Assembly: GCF_904849725.1 (NCBI RefSeq)
Contig: NC_058518.1
Location: 8,948,147-9,012,146 of the forward strand
DNA: 64,000 bases
Direction: 5' to 3'
Source of the DNA: Hordeum vulgare subsp. vulgare
Lineage: Eukaryota > Streptophyta > Magnoliopsida > Poales > Poaceae
Shown here in pieces: positions 1-10,954 of the stretch; within the stretch, counting starts at the first letter, position 1; each line of letters begins with the position of its first letter. Below the pieces are notes generated by a model. It saw only the letters and a program-made list of their open reading frames with translations, was not told where the DNA came from and did no database searches. A program made the translations under genes and the position numbers.

Positions 1-530
1 CGACGAGTTACATATGGTGGAAGTGACCGTATAACCACGTTTTGTCATAATTTGAAGTAGAAGGACCAAAACATGCTTTCTTGGCAAGTTCAAGTAGCCG
101 TGAGTGGTGTTGAAAAAAATTAGCCGCGAGTGGTGTTAAAGAAAAAAGTGTGTGCATTTTACTCAACATACAATTATCTCTAACCTTTTTTTCGGTTGTT
201 GTTTCAAAAGAATGCAAGGAAAACACAAGGCTTTGGCTCGCTCGTCCTTGGTGTATACGTGTCGAACGTGAACTGGTCCTGTGTACTCTACAGAGTCTCT
301 GTCCGTTAGCTACTCGTCCGCGTATTTACCCGCCCGATGTCATCTCTCTGCCGAGACCCCCTCTTCCCTGCGGGCCCGCAATGTCATGAAGCATGTGTAG
401 CCGCGTTGGTAAAAACATGGTCGATTGGAGTGGGCGCCCCCAGGCTAAAAACCCCGGAGAGGCGAGGCGAGGGAGGAGAACGCTGGGGCTGCTACCTCTC
501 GCCAAATCGCCGTAGGCTAGGGTTCGGCGG
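1..530. other. Upstream flank, no gene seen
   Basis: The first ~420 bases are AT-rich with no convincing reading frame. From about 420 the sequence turns GC-rich and purine-rich, as in the 5' leader of a plant housekeeping gene. It may therefore be promoter and untranslated leader of the eEF2-like gene that starts at 1260. I see no clear TATA box. Confidence 0.4.
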
Positions 531-675
531 CCGGAGGCGCCGCGGGGTAGGCAAGGCAGGGGTCGGAGGCGGCGCCGCGGGGGAGTAGGCAGGGGACGGA
601 GGCGGCGCCGCGGGGGAGTAGGCAGGGGACGGCGGTGGCGCCGCGGGGGAGTAGGCAGGGGACGGAGGTGGCGCG
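531..675. repeat. 33-bp GC-rich minisatellite, four copies
   Basis: The motif GTAGGCAGGGGACGG recurs at 547, 585, 618 and 651, giving spacings of 38, 33 and 33 bases, each unit ending in GGCGGCGCCGCGG. Units 2 to 4 are almost identical. The repeat sits about 600 bases upstream of the eEF2-like start codon and may lie in its 5' untranslated region. Pro-rich frames on the minus strand are a by-product of the repeat. Confidence 0.85.
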
Positions 676-838
676 CTAGTTGCAGCCGTGCAGGACTGCA
701 AGGGGGAGGTCGCGACCCACGGCAATCTTTCAATCTTGAACATCTCAAGTCACCTAGGGTGAGGATCCTGGCCGGCGGCCGCGCGTTAATTACAGACATT
801 CCATTTCTCGTACCTTACAGATCCCCTCCCCACCACCG

Positions 839-860
839 TTTTTTTTTTTTTTTTTTGCAG
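839..860 (+). promoter_or_regulatory. Poly-T tract ending in GCAG, possible 5'UTR intron acceptor
   Basis: Eighteen consecutive T are followed directly by GCAG|G, which looks like a strong 3' splice site. A possible donor (GGTGAGG) lies near 757. If used, the GC-rich leader with the 33-bp repeat would be a non-coding first exon of the eEF2-like gene. This is inference; a chance T run is the alternative. Confidence 0.25.
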
Positions 861-1259
861 GTTTTGTAAATTCCCTTAGTTCCTATTATTGCTCTTATCA
901 TTATTGCCAAATGTATACACCTGCCGTTTTTTGTGTGTGTGCAAATGTTCATTCATGTCAGTTTAATTACTAATGCCCAAAGTAAAGATATGATTGCACG
1001 AGTGATTAGCCGCACCATAAAGTGTAATTGTGCTGCGTATGTTCCCTTAATTGTTACTACTAACTGATAACAATGCTTCAACTTACTGCAGTTTGATAAA
1101 GTCATCATCTTGTAATTTGTTTGCTGCTCAGTCTTGTACATTTCCACCTCCTGTTCATTTAGTTTTAGTTCCTCCTACTGGGTTGTCAATCGTTTCTAAC
1201 TACTTTGCACCTTCTGAAGCATAGACTTATATTCAAGCTGATATTCAGAAACATTCAAG

Positions 1260-4200
1260 ATGGTCAAGTTCACACAAGTGGAGCTCCGAGAAATGATGGA
1301 CAAGAAAAAGAACATTCGTAATGTGTCTGTTATTGCTCATCTGAGCCATGGTATGTGCTAACATACTCAACTTTTCTTCACATGCAGATATCTTTCCCGG
1401 TGTTCTATAGCTTGTGTTGAAAACATGCTTGATTTTTTTTATTCTGCATTGCTGAGTACAACTGTAGAGGTATGAGATGTTGTGCTATTTAGTGCCATCA
1501 GGTTATGTATGTCTGTCAAGACATTCTGTTAACTCTTTGGGTTTTTTTTTTTACCCCTCTCTTTTATATGGTTATTATCCTTGTAATTTCCTAAGATATA
1601 TATATGTCGTCTTTTCGATTGTGGCCTCTAATCGGGCAATTCTGATGTTGTGTTTCCAGTTTAATAGTAACTGAATTTTATTTAATTACCGCAGGCAAGT
1701 CTACCCTTACAGAATCTCTTGTGGCAGCTGCTGGGATGATTAGACATGGAGGTGATGTTCAAGTTCCCATGGCTGGTAGTCATGCAGATGTAGCAGAGCC
1801 TGCGATGTCCATCAGATCTGCTGGCACTTCTCTTTTGTATGAGATGAAGAATGATTCGTTCAAGTCTTGCAAAGGTGAAAGAGATGGTGACAAATACCTG
1901 GTCAACCTTATTGATTCACCTGGGCACACTGATTTTTCTTCAGAAGTCACAACTGCTCTTCGTGTTACTGATGGTGCTATGTTGGTAATTGATGCACTCG
2001 AGGGTGTCTGTATGCAAACTGAAGCTGTTCTGTGCCAGGCCCTTAATGAGATGGTTAAACCTGTTCTTTGTCTCAACAAGATGGACAAGTTATTCCCTGC
2101 CCTCCAAATTGAAAGTGCAAAACCTGAATCTATAGAGGGCAAGTTATTCCCTGCCCTCCAAGATGATGGTGCAGAACCTGAATCTATGGGTGAGGAAGCC
2201 TACAGAATTCTGTCCAATGTCATTGAGAATTCCAATGAAATTGTGAAAGCATGTGATGCTGAGCGCCTTGGTGATGTCCAAGTCTACCCTGAGACCTCCT
2301 CTGTTGCCTTTGCTTCTGGTTTACATGGTTGGGCATTTACTATCGCTAGCTTTGCTAAGAAGTATGCCTTAAAGTATGGAGTCGATGAAGCTAAATTTGC
2401 AAAGAGGCTTTGGGGTGATTATTTTTTTGACTCTACAACAAAAGAATGGACCAGTAAGAACAGTGGCCCCGACCGTTGCATTAGAGGCTTCGTACAGTTA
2501 TGCTATAGTCCAATCAACACAGTTCTCATGGCCTGCATGAATGACAATAAGGGTGAATTGTGGGATCTTTGCCACAAGCTTGGGGTGAACTTGAGGGATG
2601 ATGAGAAGGACCTAACAGGTTTGGCTCTTGTGAAGTGTGTCATGCAAACTTGGCTCCCAGCCAGTACTGCTCTGCTTGAGATGATGATCTGCCACCTCCC
2701 CTCTCCGTTAGAAGCACAGGAATATCGTGTGGAGAACCTGTATGAGGGCCCCCTTGATGATAAGTACGCAGAAGCTATTAAACAATGTGATCCTGAAGGT
2801 CCTCTTATGCTGTACGTTTCCAAGATGGTTCCAGCATCTGATGTGGGCAGATTTTTCGCGTTTGGTCGTGTCTTTTCTGGAAGGATTGCAGCTGGCATGA
2901 AGGTCCGGGTCATGGGGCCTTCCTATGTCCCCAGCATGGAAACTGATTTGTTCGTGGAGTCTGTCCAGCGTACCATTATATGGATGGGAAAGAATCAATG
3001 TGACGTTCCGGATGTTCCTTGTGGTAACACAGTTGGACTGATTGGTCTGGATGCATCTATAACAAAGAGTGCTACCCTGACAAGTGAGAAGGAGGTTGAT
3101 GCACACCCAATCAGAGCAATGAAGCTCCCTGTATGCCCTCTGATGTTTGTTACAGTTAACTGCAAGGTTCTGTTTGAGTCTCCCAAACTTGTACAAGGTT
3201 TGAAGCGTCTGGCGATGTCTGATCCCGTAGTTCTGTGGAGCAAGATAGAGCCTGGTACCTATACGGTTGCTGGAGTGGGAGAGCTTCATCTGGAAATTTG
3301 CTTGAAGGATCTACAGAACGACTTTATGGATGGTGTTGAAGTTGTTGTTTCCAGTCCGCCTGTTGTTTCCTTCCGTGAGACTGTTCGCAAGTCTTGTGAT
3401 CCCGTGAAGAGTGTGCCCAGAAACAATAAAATCCAATGCAGCCTGTCTCTGGTAGCCCGCCCCTTGCATGAAAAACTAGTCGATGCTATTGAGGATGGTC
3501 GCTTCGGTCCACGCACTGATCATGTGGTACGATCTGAGATCCTTTCTAAGCATGGTTGGGATAAGGATCTCGGCGATAAGATCTGGTGCTTTGGTCCTGA
3601 TGCTGTTGGCCCGAATGTGATTGTTAATAGGTGCAATATAAAACAGAATGATCTGGAGTTAGCGAAGGAAGCTATTGTGGCTGGCTTCGAGATGGTGGCA
3701 AAAGAAGGTGCATTGGCAAAAGAAAGGATGCATGGCATATGCTTTGAGGTTCATGATGTTAGTATACGTGTTGATGAAGCTTTGAGAGGTAAAACTGCTC
3801 AGCTCAATGAGATGGTTAGGACAGCACTTATTGAGTGTCAGCTCGCCGCCAAGCCGAGGCTTCTCGAACCCACCTACACTGTGGCGATCCAGTGCCCTGA
3901 GAGTGCCCTCAGCACTATCTATGGAATTCTCCATCAGAGGAAAGCTTCCGTGTATGAGGACTTCGTAAGAGAAGAAACGACACTGCACATCCTGAAGGCT
4001 TACGTTTCAGTTTATGATTCCTTTGGCCTCTCCAAGGCAATCAGTACTGCAACAAATAAGCTGGTCATGCCGCAGTGTATTTTTGAAGAGTGGAGCGACA
4101 TGTGTTCTGATCCTTTCCAAGCAAAATGCACTGGCTGGGCAAATGGTCTTGGATATCCGCAAGAGGAAGAAGATGGGCAGGCCCTCTTTCCAGAAGTAGC

Positions 4201-4372
4201 CCTAGCTTTAATTGATTTAACGTACGTATGTTGTTGTTGTGATTTGGCATGTTCTGAGGTACATTCTCTACTAATTGATGTTGAATTACGTAATATTGCT
4301 GCTGGATATGGACGTCATATTTTTGATATGATAGTCGGGGTTCTTTATGTCGTAATGTGTGCCCAGTTGTAG
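1260..4372 (+). CDS. Divergent translation elongation factor 2-like gene (possibly decaying)
   Basis: eEF2 is the GTPase that moves tRNA and mRNA through the ribosome. Exon 1 is 1260-1350, the intron 1351-1694 (GT-AG) and exon 2 1695-4372. The splice joins a glycine codon and restores the P-loop (residues 26-33). G3 (DSPGH, 104-108) and G4 (NKMD, 158-161) are intact. The switch-1 block is strongly altered: the usual ERGITI is lost and Ser69 sits where Thr is expected. Residues 162-179 are tandemly duplicated. Domains III to V are recognisable to about residue 840. At the diphthamide position the usual IHRG reads ALRG, with Leu727 (codon 3782-3784) in place of the modified His. Near 4120-4140 a one-base shift moves the conserved VLDIRKRK tail into another frame, which stops at 4197-4199; the original frame runs to 4372 with unrelated residues. 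The frame is otherwise open for some 840 codons. A specialised paralogue or a young pseudogene are both possible; it cannot be a normal eEF2. Confidence 0.8.
2087..2194 (+). repeat. 54-bp in-frame tandem duplication inside the eEF2-like gene
   Basis: Bases 2087-2140 and 2141-2194 are two diverged copies of one 54-base unit, each starting AAGTTATTCCCTGCCCTCCA. It adds 18 codons straight after the G4 NKMD motif. Because the length is a multiple of three, the frame is kept. Eight or so differences between copies show that it is not very recent. Confidence 0.9.
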
Positions 4373-4399
4373 ATTAGCAACATGCTGAAATTTGTATCT

Positions 4400-6990
4400 T
4401 CAGGTCAAGTGGGAACAAGTCTGTTGTTGATATGCCTGTGTAGCTTAAATTCTTGTGCTGCAAGTAAACACATAGTTCCTGGTTTAGTGACTTGATGGGA
4501 TTTTGTAGCTTCTTTATTATGCAAAAAAAAAAGTAGGGGAATCAATAGGCAGATCAGTTTTCTTCTTGGTTGGACTTCATACTCTATTAGGAACTTTGAT
4601 TGTTTTTGTTTCACTGAACCAAACAGAGAAAAGCATAGTTTTGTTCTGATTTAGCTTCAGATAATGTTAAAAAGCAAGTGTGGTTCTGTTTGTTGCGGGG
4701 TTGTCAAATTGGTCTTGTTTTACCACACATGTTCCATTTATCGTGATTAGATCACACATTTTCAAATTGCCATCTTCCTTTGGACAGTTGATTTATGCAA
4801 TGATGTTGATGCACAATGCTCGCATGCCTTGCATTTTTCCTGCCCAAACATGCAATCCCTTGAGATAAAGCATGACTGGTATAGTTGCAATTACAGATGT
4901 GCCCTAGCAAACTGTTTAGTGTTACTGCTCGAAGCCAGCTTTGCTGGTAGAGCAAGGCAGCTCGGTTGGTTAGTGAGGCCGGCAGCTTGGTGTTGGTCAT
5001 CTAGTACTAGGGGTCATTGTGAAAAACAGTGTCCAGCCTGTGCTGGCAGGGGCATATTAACATCACTGCTAGAAAGTCCAGGGCTATTCGGTTATTTACT
5101 GTGCTATATGTATATATCTCTCTCTCTCTCTCTGTGTGCGCGCATTTTCTTCAGTGCTGTTCCCACTGCAGTTATATTTTTTGGTGCATTGCAGCTCATC
5201 TATAGTAGGTGATATGATGTCGTGTCTGATTCGGATTCCTATGTTTCCCCTTTGCAGTGCGCTATTCTCCTTGCGAGCATGCAGTGCTGGGGTTCACTCC
5301 ACTTGATCGATCGCCAACGACATCACCCCTGAAGGGAGGGGCTGCTGCTCCCCCTAGCTAGGTAGGTCTAATGGAACTGGCTTTTCACACTGAGCTGAAC
5401 TGTTTAGCGTCGTTGCTGCCTCAAGTGTTAAGAAGGAAATTGGTGTCAATGTACCTGATGTCGCGATGTTGCTCGATCAGCAAGTGCTATCCGTTGAGGA
5501 TTTTGCATGCTGCCCTACGTCTTCTTCCTGATCGAGTGCCCTAGTTTTTGCTAAATACTACATGCCATGTGTACTGATCTTAGTGGATGGAGTCTCTGTA
5601 GTGATCGCTCGGCAAACCTGGTTATAGACGCCGTTGCTCTGCAAGTGCTAGCCGTAGAGGATTTTGCATGCTGCTCTACATCTCCTGATGGACTGCCCTA
5701 GTTTTTGTTGAATGTTTGGTTCCAATTTTGGCCAGTCATGCCATGTACTAGAATTGATCTCAGTGAATGGAGTCTGTCTGTACTCTGTAGTGTCTACTCT
5801 TCCTTCGACCGTGGATGCATCCGCCCACCCTCCAATGTGCTTCAAGATGCGTGCTTATCTCCTGCGTATTTTGCTTTTTTCTGCACGCCCTGTTTCTTTT
5901 TTCCCCGTGAAGGGAGAGGCTGTTGCTTTTTTTCTCCACCTTCACAAAATTGGACAAAACCTTTTCTTTTCATCAAGTTTTGATTGCTCACCACGCTATG
6001 ACACGTGGTAAACAGGAGAAAACTTGTACTAAAATGTTTGGCTGCAGCCCATACATATTCGATTAGTTCTTGTTTGTTTTCATAAAATTTAGATCACAGA
6101 TATCCAAATGGTTTCAAGCAGAATTCGTGAGATTTTAAGCACATTTTTAGAGAGAAGAAATCACGTTCCAAAAAGGAACCGGTTTTAGAGAGCCGACCTT
6201 TGGGATTTCAACTTTTTTTGGGGGAAATCTAGATTTGAAGTTTTGTGAAATCAATCTTTTAAAAGTTTCATCTTGTTGGAAAGTTGCGAAAAAAAATGAG
6301 GGTTGAAAACTTGAGATGTCAAAATAAAATAAAATCAGAATGTAACCTTTCGAAGACTCTTACAAAGTGCCAACACCCTGAACTTGCAGAATTTGGAATT
6401 TCGTAACATGGAAAAAAACATGAGAGAAATAAAAACCGCATGGGTGGGGGTGAAGGGGTGAGAGAGTAAAACCCTGTGGCGTGGGACACAAAAACAAAAT
6501 GGTAGTGCCTGTTCGTGGTCAAATATGGTGTTTTGCTCCTTTTCATAAAGTAAAGTAAGATGTGACCCTCGTTTATAAAAATTTCGGAATCTGATCCTTT
6601 TCCTGTCGTTATGGTTGTTATACCCTACCGCCATGTGTCCCGGTGGTAGAAAAAGGGTTAGATCCCGAATTTTTTGCAAACGAGGGTCGAATCTCGATTT
6701 ACTTCAACAAAAAGGTCGAAACGCGAATTTTGCCCCCCCCTGTTTGCAACCTTGGCGCTTGTTCGGCATGGGAAGTAGCACTAGATCCTCGAAAAAAAAC
6801 CAGTCCAACAGCGTTGTGGGCTTGTTTGAGCTAGCCGCATCATCGCAGCGCTCCGATGATCTATTTATTTTATTTTATTTTTGAAACGTGGGGCAAAAGC
6901 CTTTTCATTAATTAAGGAAGGAGGCGCTCCGGTGATTGATCCCCAATGGTAGAACAACTAAACAAGAAGAGCCTCGACGACGTCGTGGGA
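4400..6990. other. 3' flank of the eEF2-like gene, no gene seen
   Basis: This stretch is AT-rich, with a (CT)n microsatellite at 5116-5133, a diverged tandem duplication at about 5464-5803, and no reading frame that looks coding. Short frames near 5705-6011 and 6615-6884 have no recognisable motif and are probably chance. Confidence 0.5.
5464..5803. repeat. Diverged ~165-bp tandem duplication
   Basis: Two blocks share the order GAGGATTTTGCATGCTG, then TGCCCTAGTTTTTG, then CATGCCATGT..., then TGGAGTCT.CTGTAGTG. The first is at about 5464-5611, the second at about 5629-5803. Copies differ by many substitutions and by a short insertion in the second. No function is visible. Confidence 0.65.
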
Positions 6991-7313
6991 GGAGCCTAGG
7001 GGAAAATTCTATTTTAAACCTTAAACTCGTAGAGGTTCGGCGAAATGAACCCCAAATTCGAAATCCCTGTCGATTGTACCCTGAATTATACAATCCCGGT
7101 CTAAATTGAACCCTGAGATTGTTTGTCAAACCGGGATTTCAAAGGATGTCCGGGATTGTTTTTTTAGACAACGGGCTGGGGTTAGTTGAGCTGCGCGTGC
7201 GGGGAAAAGTCTAGGCCCGCCTAGTTCGCTGATTTTTTTCGAGCCCAGGAACCTAGTTTGTTGGTTCTTTTTTTTCTTTTTTGTTTCTATTTATATTTTT
7301 ATACTATTTTTTT

Positions 7314-7510
7314 ATGTGTATTTCAAAACAACATTCACATATTCGTGCTTTCAAAACAACGTTCACATTGTTTGATGTGTATTTCAAAACAACGTTCACA
7401 TATTCGCGCTTTCAAAACAAACGTTCACATTTTTGTATGTGTATTTCAAAACAATGTTCACATTTTTAATGTGTATTTAAGAAATGTTGGCGCTTTCAAA
7501 ACAACATTTC
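7314..7510. repeat. ~63-bp degenerate tandem repeat (TTTCAAAACAACGTTCACAT)
   Basis: The phrase ATGTGTATTTCAAAACAA recurs at about 7314, 7375 and 7438, with a decayed copy near 7474. Within each unit TTCACATATTCG.GCTTTCAAAACAA gives a half-period. The repeat lies inside the Mutator-like element. Confidence 0.75.
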
Positions 7511-7975
7511 CAATGTTCTCGTCTTCCTGTTTCTTTGTTTGATATTGTTGAATTTTTGTTTTGAATTTAAAAAAATGTTATCGTGTCCAATTTTTTGATA
7601 TTTTTTTAATTCCAAAATTTGTTCACATATTCAAAAAAAATCCCGGTTTTATAATTTTTTCATGAATTTAGAATTTATTCATGTTTCAAAATATATTCGA
7701 AAAATGTACAGTATGATTTTAGGAAAATCTTTGATGCTGGAATGTTTGCGTCAGGAAGTTGTAAATTTTGCTTCGCAGAAGAATGAAAAGATTCAGCCAA
7801 AAGAACTCAGTGTATGCACATATGAACTCAGTGTCTCACTGGTGCAGGATGAGCATTCTCACTCGCGCGGCGTGCACCGCCCACTTCGGCGCTGCAACGC
7901 GGTACGCCGAGCATCTACCCGTCTCCTCCAGGCTGCCGTGCCGCGGCACACAACCCTAAGACAGCTTGATGGGTA

Positions 7976-8056
7976 CTTCCTCAGTAAACTAATATAAGAG
8001 TGTTTAGATAACTAAAATAATGATCTAAACGCTCTTATATTAGTTTACGGAGGGAT
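7976..8056. mobile_element. Stowaway-type MITE, 81 bp, nested
   Basis: The ends are near-perfect inverted repeats: CTTCCTCAGTAAACTAATAT at the left, and the complement of the ATCCCTCCGTAAACTAATAT form at the right. TA dinucleotides flank the element (7974-7975 and 8057-8058). The short size, TA target and CTCCCTCCGT-like terminus are those of Triticeae Stowaway (Tc1/Mariner) MITEs. It folds into an almost complete hairpin. Confidence 0.9.
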
Positions 8057-8516
8057 TACTTGCCAGCAGGGATCCTCCGCCAATGACGTTGATACTTTAA
8101 GCCGCGTGCTGCTATTATTTTCCGTCTCACAGTACAGATTGATGGATTGGCCCAATCGTGTAGAATCATGGTGTATGTTCTCTGAATTTTTTTATTTGTA
8201 AACGAAAAAACTAAATCGGGCCGGCCCATCAGATTAAAATTTGTTAGGATTTGATTTAGATCGGGATTGTATAGTTCAGGATACAATCAATAGAAATTTT
8301 CAATTTGGGGTTCATTTCGTCGAACTTCTATGAATTTAAGGTTTAAAATGAACTTTTTTTCGGAGCCTAGGTGACGCGCGCGGAGAAAAATAAATAAAAG
8401 TTTGGCATGCAAGAGCAAGGAGCCTAGGTGGCTGGCACGGTTGGTTCACGTAGCCTCGACAGCAATTTCAGTGTTGACCCCGTCAAGTCAGCAGACCATT
8501 CATGCATGTGCTCATA

Positions 8517-9953
8517 TTAGAGCATCTCTAACACACGATGCAAAGAGATAAAAAGATAAATACACTAGCAGTCATTAAAGTTGAGGCCGAAACACAATAC
8601 GATCAATGGATTTTAGAATACACTCAATACGGTCATTGTATACGAGTTGCGATGATTATATCGTCACTAGTTCTTCGTAGAGCTCCGTATTTTGTTTCGT
8701 TGACTGGTCAAAATAGTCTTCTGGTCCCACCTGTCACTAGGCACCCCACAAATCGCTCTCCCACGCCTCCCTCTCACCCCCTCCGTGTGTCGTTTTGCCC
8801 CGAGATCTGCCTGTGACCCCGTCACCCAGCCCGTCTCCGATGCCGATCCTCCAACCCCACCGCCCATTCCGGCGCCCACCGGTACCTGTCAACGACGGCG
8901 GCACGCGCCCTTGCGGCCTGCTTCGGCCATTCGTTCAAGGAAAGGAACCGATCGACACGGCGCCGTGCCCGGACTGACGGGCGGTTGCTGCTCGTCCAAG
9001 GACGCGGTGAGGGCCGTCCGCGGTTGCGTTTCTATCGCGAATATGGCGACGCTCTGGGCAGCGGTGGAACAACGGCTGGAGAGGTCTTGTTTGGTGTTGC
9101 ATTGGGTGGGAACGAAGCCAGAGCCAGGTGGGCTTCTCGTGGCGAGCGGCGGATTTGAGGCTCAGATGCTTGCTGCAACTGGTGACGCGAAGATTGTTCT
9201 GCTCCCGTCGGTCCATGGTCGTTGATTGCGTGAAGGCGACCATGGGGGGTAAAGCGATCGGCATCAGAGGCGAGAAGCTCAAGTGCCCGCCGTCGTCCGC
9301 CACGCGCTCGCGGATGAAGCTCTAGGCCGCATCGACGGGGCCGCATGCGGCCAGCAGAAGAGCGCGGGGACGCCGCCGCCGTCTGGGACCGCGCCGTCGA
9401 CACCGCAGAGGAACCCCGCTCCGCCCGAGACCTGCGAGAAGACGAGGTACGATGCGATGGGCGAGGAGGATGAGTTGTAGGCTGACGAGCTGGCGCTGGC
9501 CGCAATGCAGTAGGCAATGTCGTTGTGGGCCGTGACGCCGCAGACGGCGGAGCCCCTTGCGACGGCGAGCGTGGAGGAGGTTACCTTCGCAGGCGCGAGC
9601 AGCAGCGGCAGGAAGAGGAGGAGCAACGATGCCGCGGTGAGCTGGGCTGTGGGCTGCGCGCGGGCCATCTGCGAGGCGCTGGGTGGCGGCAGCGGCGGCG
9701 CGCACGATGGGACGGTGGCGGGGGAGCGATGGTGGGATAGAAGACTATTCTGACCAGTCAACGGGACAAAATACAGAGCTCTACGAAGAACCAGTGACCA
9801 TATAATCACCGCAACTCATATTAGACAGTGGGCTAGAAGACTATTCTAAAGTCGAGTGACCGTATTGTGCTTCAGCGTCAACTTCAGTGAGTGCTAATGT
9901 ATTTATCTCCGATGTAAAAGTAGTTATACATCACCAAAATGGGTGTTCTATAT
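8517..9953. mobile_element. TIR element with ~180-bp inverted repeats and captured GC-rich interior (Pack-MULE-like)
   Basis: The left end (about 8545-8725) and the reverse complement of the right end (about 9745-9925) match over ~180 bases. Shared blocks in both include AGATAAATACA.TAGCA, CACAATACG, TTCTTCGTAGAGCTC and GTTGACTGGTCA. The ~1 kb between the arms is markedly GC-rich, unlike the AT-rich surroundings, and contains receptor-kinase-like coding sequence. Long TIRs around a captured host fragment suggest a Pack-MULE. I could not fix the outermost bases or a target duplication, so the superfamily is inferred. Confidence 0.65.
9381..9668 (-). pseudogene. Captured fragment resembling the N-terminus of a CRINKLY4-related (CCR-type) receptor kinase
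   Basis: On the minus strand from ATG 9668 the frame starts with a hydrophobic leader (LLLLFLPLLLAPA), which looks like a signal peptide. It continues with STLAVARGSAVCGVTA and later AGFLCGVD, the Ser-rich and VCG / GFxCG pattern of the first RCC1-like repeats in plant CRINKLY4-related receptor kinases. Those proteins are plasma-membrane kinases of about 700-800 residues; only about 95 residues are here, with no transmembrane or kinase part. After about 9381 the resemblance is lost and the rest looks like other captured or scrambled sequence. The fragment lies wholly within the ~180-bp TIR element. The assignment rests on remembered family features. Confidence 0.4.
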
Positions 9954-10199
9954 ATATATTCAACGTATTTTAAAGCTAAATAAAATTATACATGTTTTTA
10001 CATTACTACTCTCTCTGTATCTAAATAATTGTAGTTGAAAAGAATAGGTATAGAAAAAGTATTGTTTTGAGAAAAATATAGGGGTTGTTACGCGTCGGTC
10101 CGCAGATCTTTCTAAAAGAACCACCGCTTCACGAGTCATTAGATGTGCCATAGTGTAGCGGCTTAACATATCCCGCCACTTTGCAACAAAAGCGCTTGT

Positions 10200-10395
10200 T
10201 ACACAAACATTAACAACAGAAATTATGTTGCGGATTTTCTTGCAACATAGATTGTGTTACGGGAATTTTTTTACAACAAAGATTGTGTTGCGATTTTTTT
10301 TACAACCGAGTTTTTGTTACAGATAATTTTTTATATAACAGAGGTTTTGTTGTAGATCTTTTTGCAACATAACTAATATTGCAAAAATTTGTCTA
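10200..10395. repeat. Degenerate ~36-bp tandem repeat (ACAACAAAGATTGTGTTGCG)
   Basis: About five diverged units of the type TACAACA.AGATTGTGTTGC followed by a short T-rich spacer occur between 10200 and 10395. Each unit is itself partly palindromic (CAACA ... TGTTG). No coding capacity is seen. Confidence 0.6.
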
Positions 10396-10480
10396 AATTG
10401 TCCTCCCACAAGGTAGACAAGAAAAGTAACGAACATGCATAAACAAGTATACAAAAGTGTGGATCAAGGACAATCCAACT

Positions 10481-10616
10481 GCTACGTAGATGGCGGAACA
10501 CTCCACGTAATCAACCCGTGGAGCATTAGAGCATCTCTAGCAAACCCTGCTACGTAGGTGGCGGAACACTCCACGTAATCAGCCCGTGGAGCATTAGAGC
10601 ATCTCTAGCAAACCCT
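10481..10616. repeat. 68-bp tandem duplication
   Basis: Bases 10481-10548 and 10549-10616 are two copies of a 68-base unit starting GCTACGTAG and ending GCAAACCCT. They differ at only about two visible positions, so the duplication is recent. Each copy contains GAGCATCTCTAGCA, which resembles the terminal sequence of small grass TIR elements. Confidence 0.9.
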
Positions 10617-10954
10617 ATATAATGCCCTAACCCGTAAAATAACCGCTAAAATACGGGTCTGTATGAAAAAAGTTATCCGATCAGACCCCGCAATATGTTG
10701 GACCCGTAAATATTTTTACGGGGTGCGGTAAAATACGCCCTCCCGATATGAAAAACACAGTTTTCGTGTCCGCTTCTATGATGCCCTCTATCGAGAGAAA
10801 TTAGTTGATAGGAGCCCAACTGCCATGAAAATTTCTACATCCGCTATCCACGTCCACCCTACGACGGCCCGGACTTTGCCCGGACCGTCCTCGGATGCCG
10901 GACGCCCGTCCTGGCGGCGCCCTGCTCGTCCTGGCCGGATTCGATGTCGGCGAC

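Larger units (their letters stand above)
7001..8361. mobile_element. Mutator-like non-autonomous TIR element with 10-bp target duplication
   Basis: The direct repeat GGAGCCTAGG lies at 6991-7000 and again at 8362-8371. Between them the ends form inverted repeats of roughly 130 bases: the left end carries ATTTTAAACCTTAAACTC and AAATGAACCCCAAATT, and the right end carries their reverse complements at about 8270-8355. A 10-bp target duplication with long TIRs is the mark of Mutator-like elements. No transposase is visible. The interior holds a tandem repeat (7314-7510), a short GC-rich piece near 7860-7965 that could be captured gene sequence, and a nested Stowaway MITE (7976-8056). Confidence 0.8.

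Noticed and set aside
326..799. 157-residue Pro/Arg-rich minus-strand frame
   Set aside because: It arises from the 33-bp GC-rich repeat and lies antisense to a probable gene leader.
9032..9517. 161-residue minus-strand frame as a host gene
   Set aside because: Low-complexity Arg/Pro composition and location inside a TIR element make it a shadow of captured sequence.
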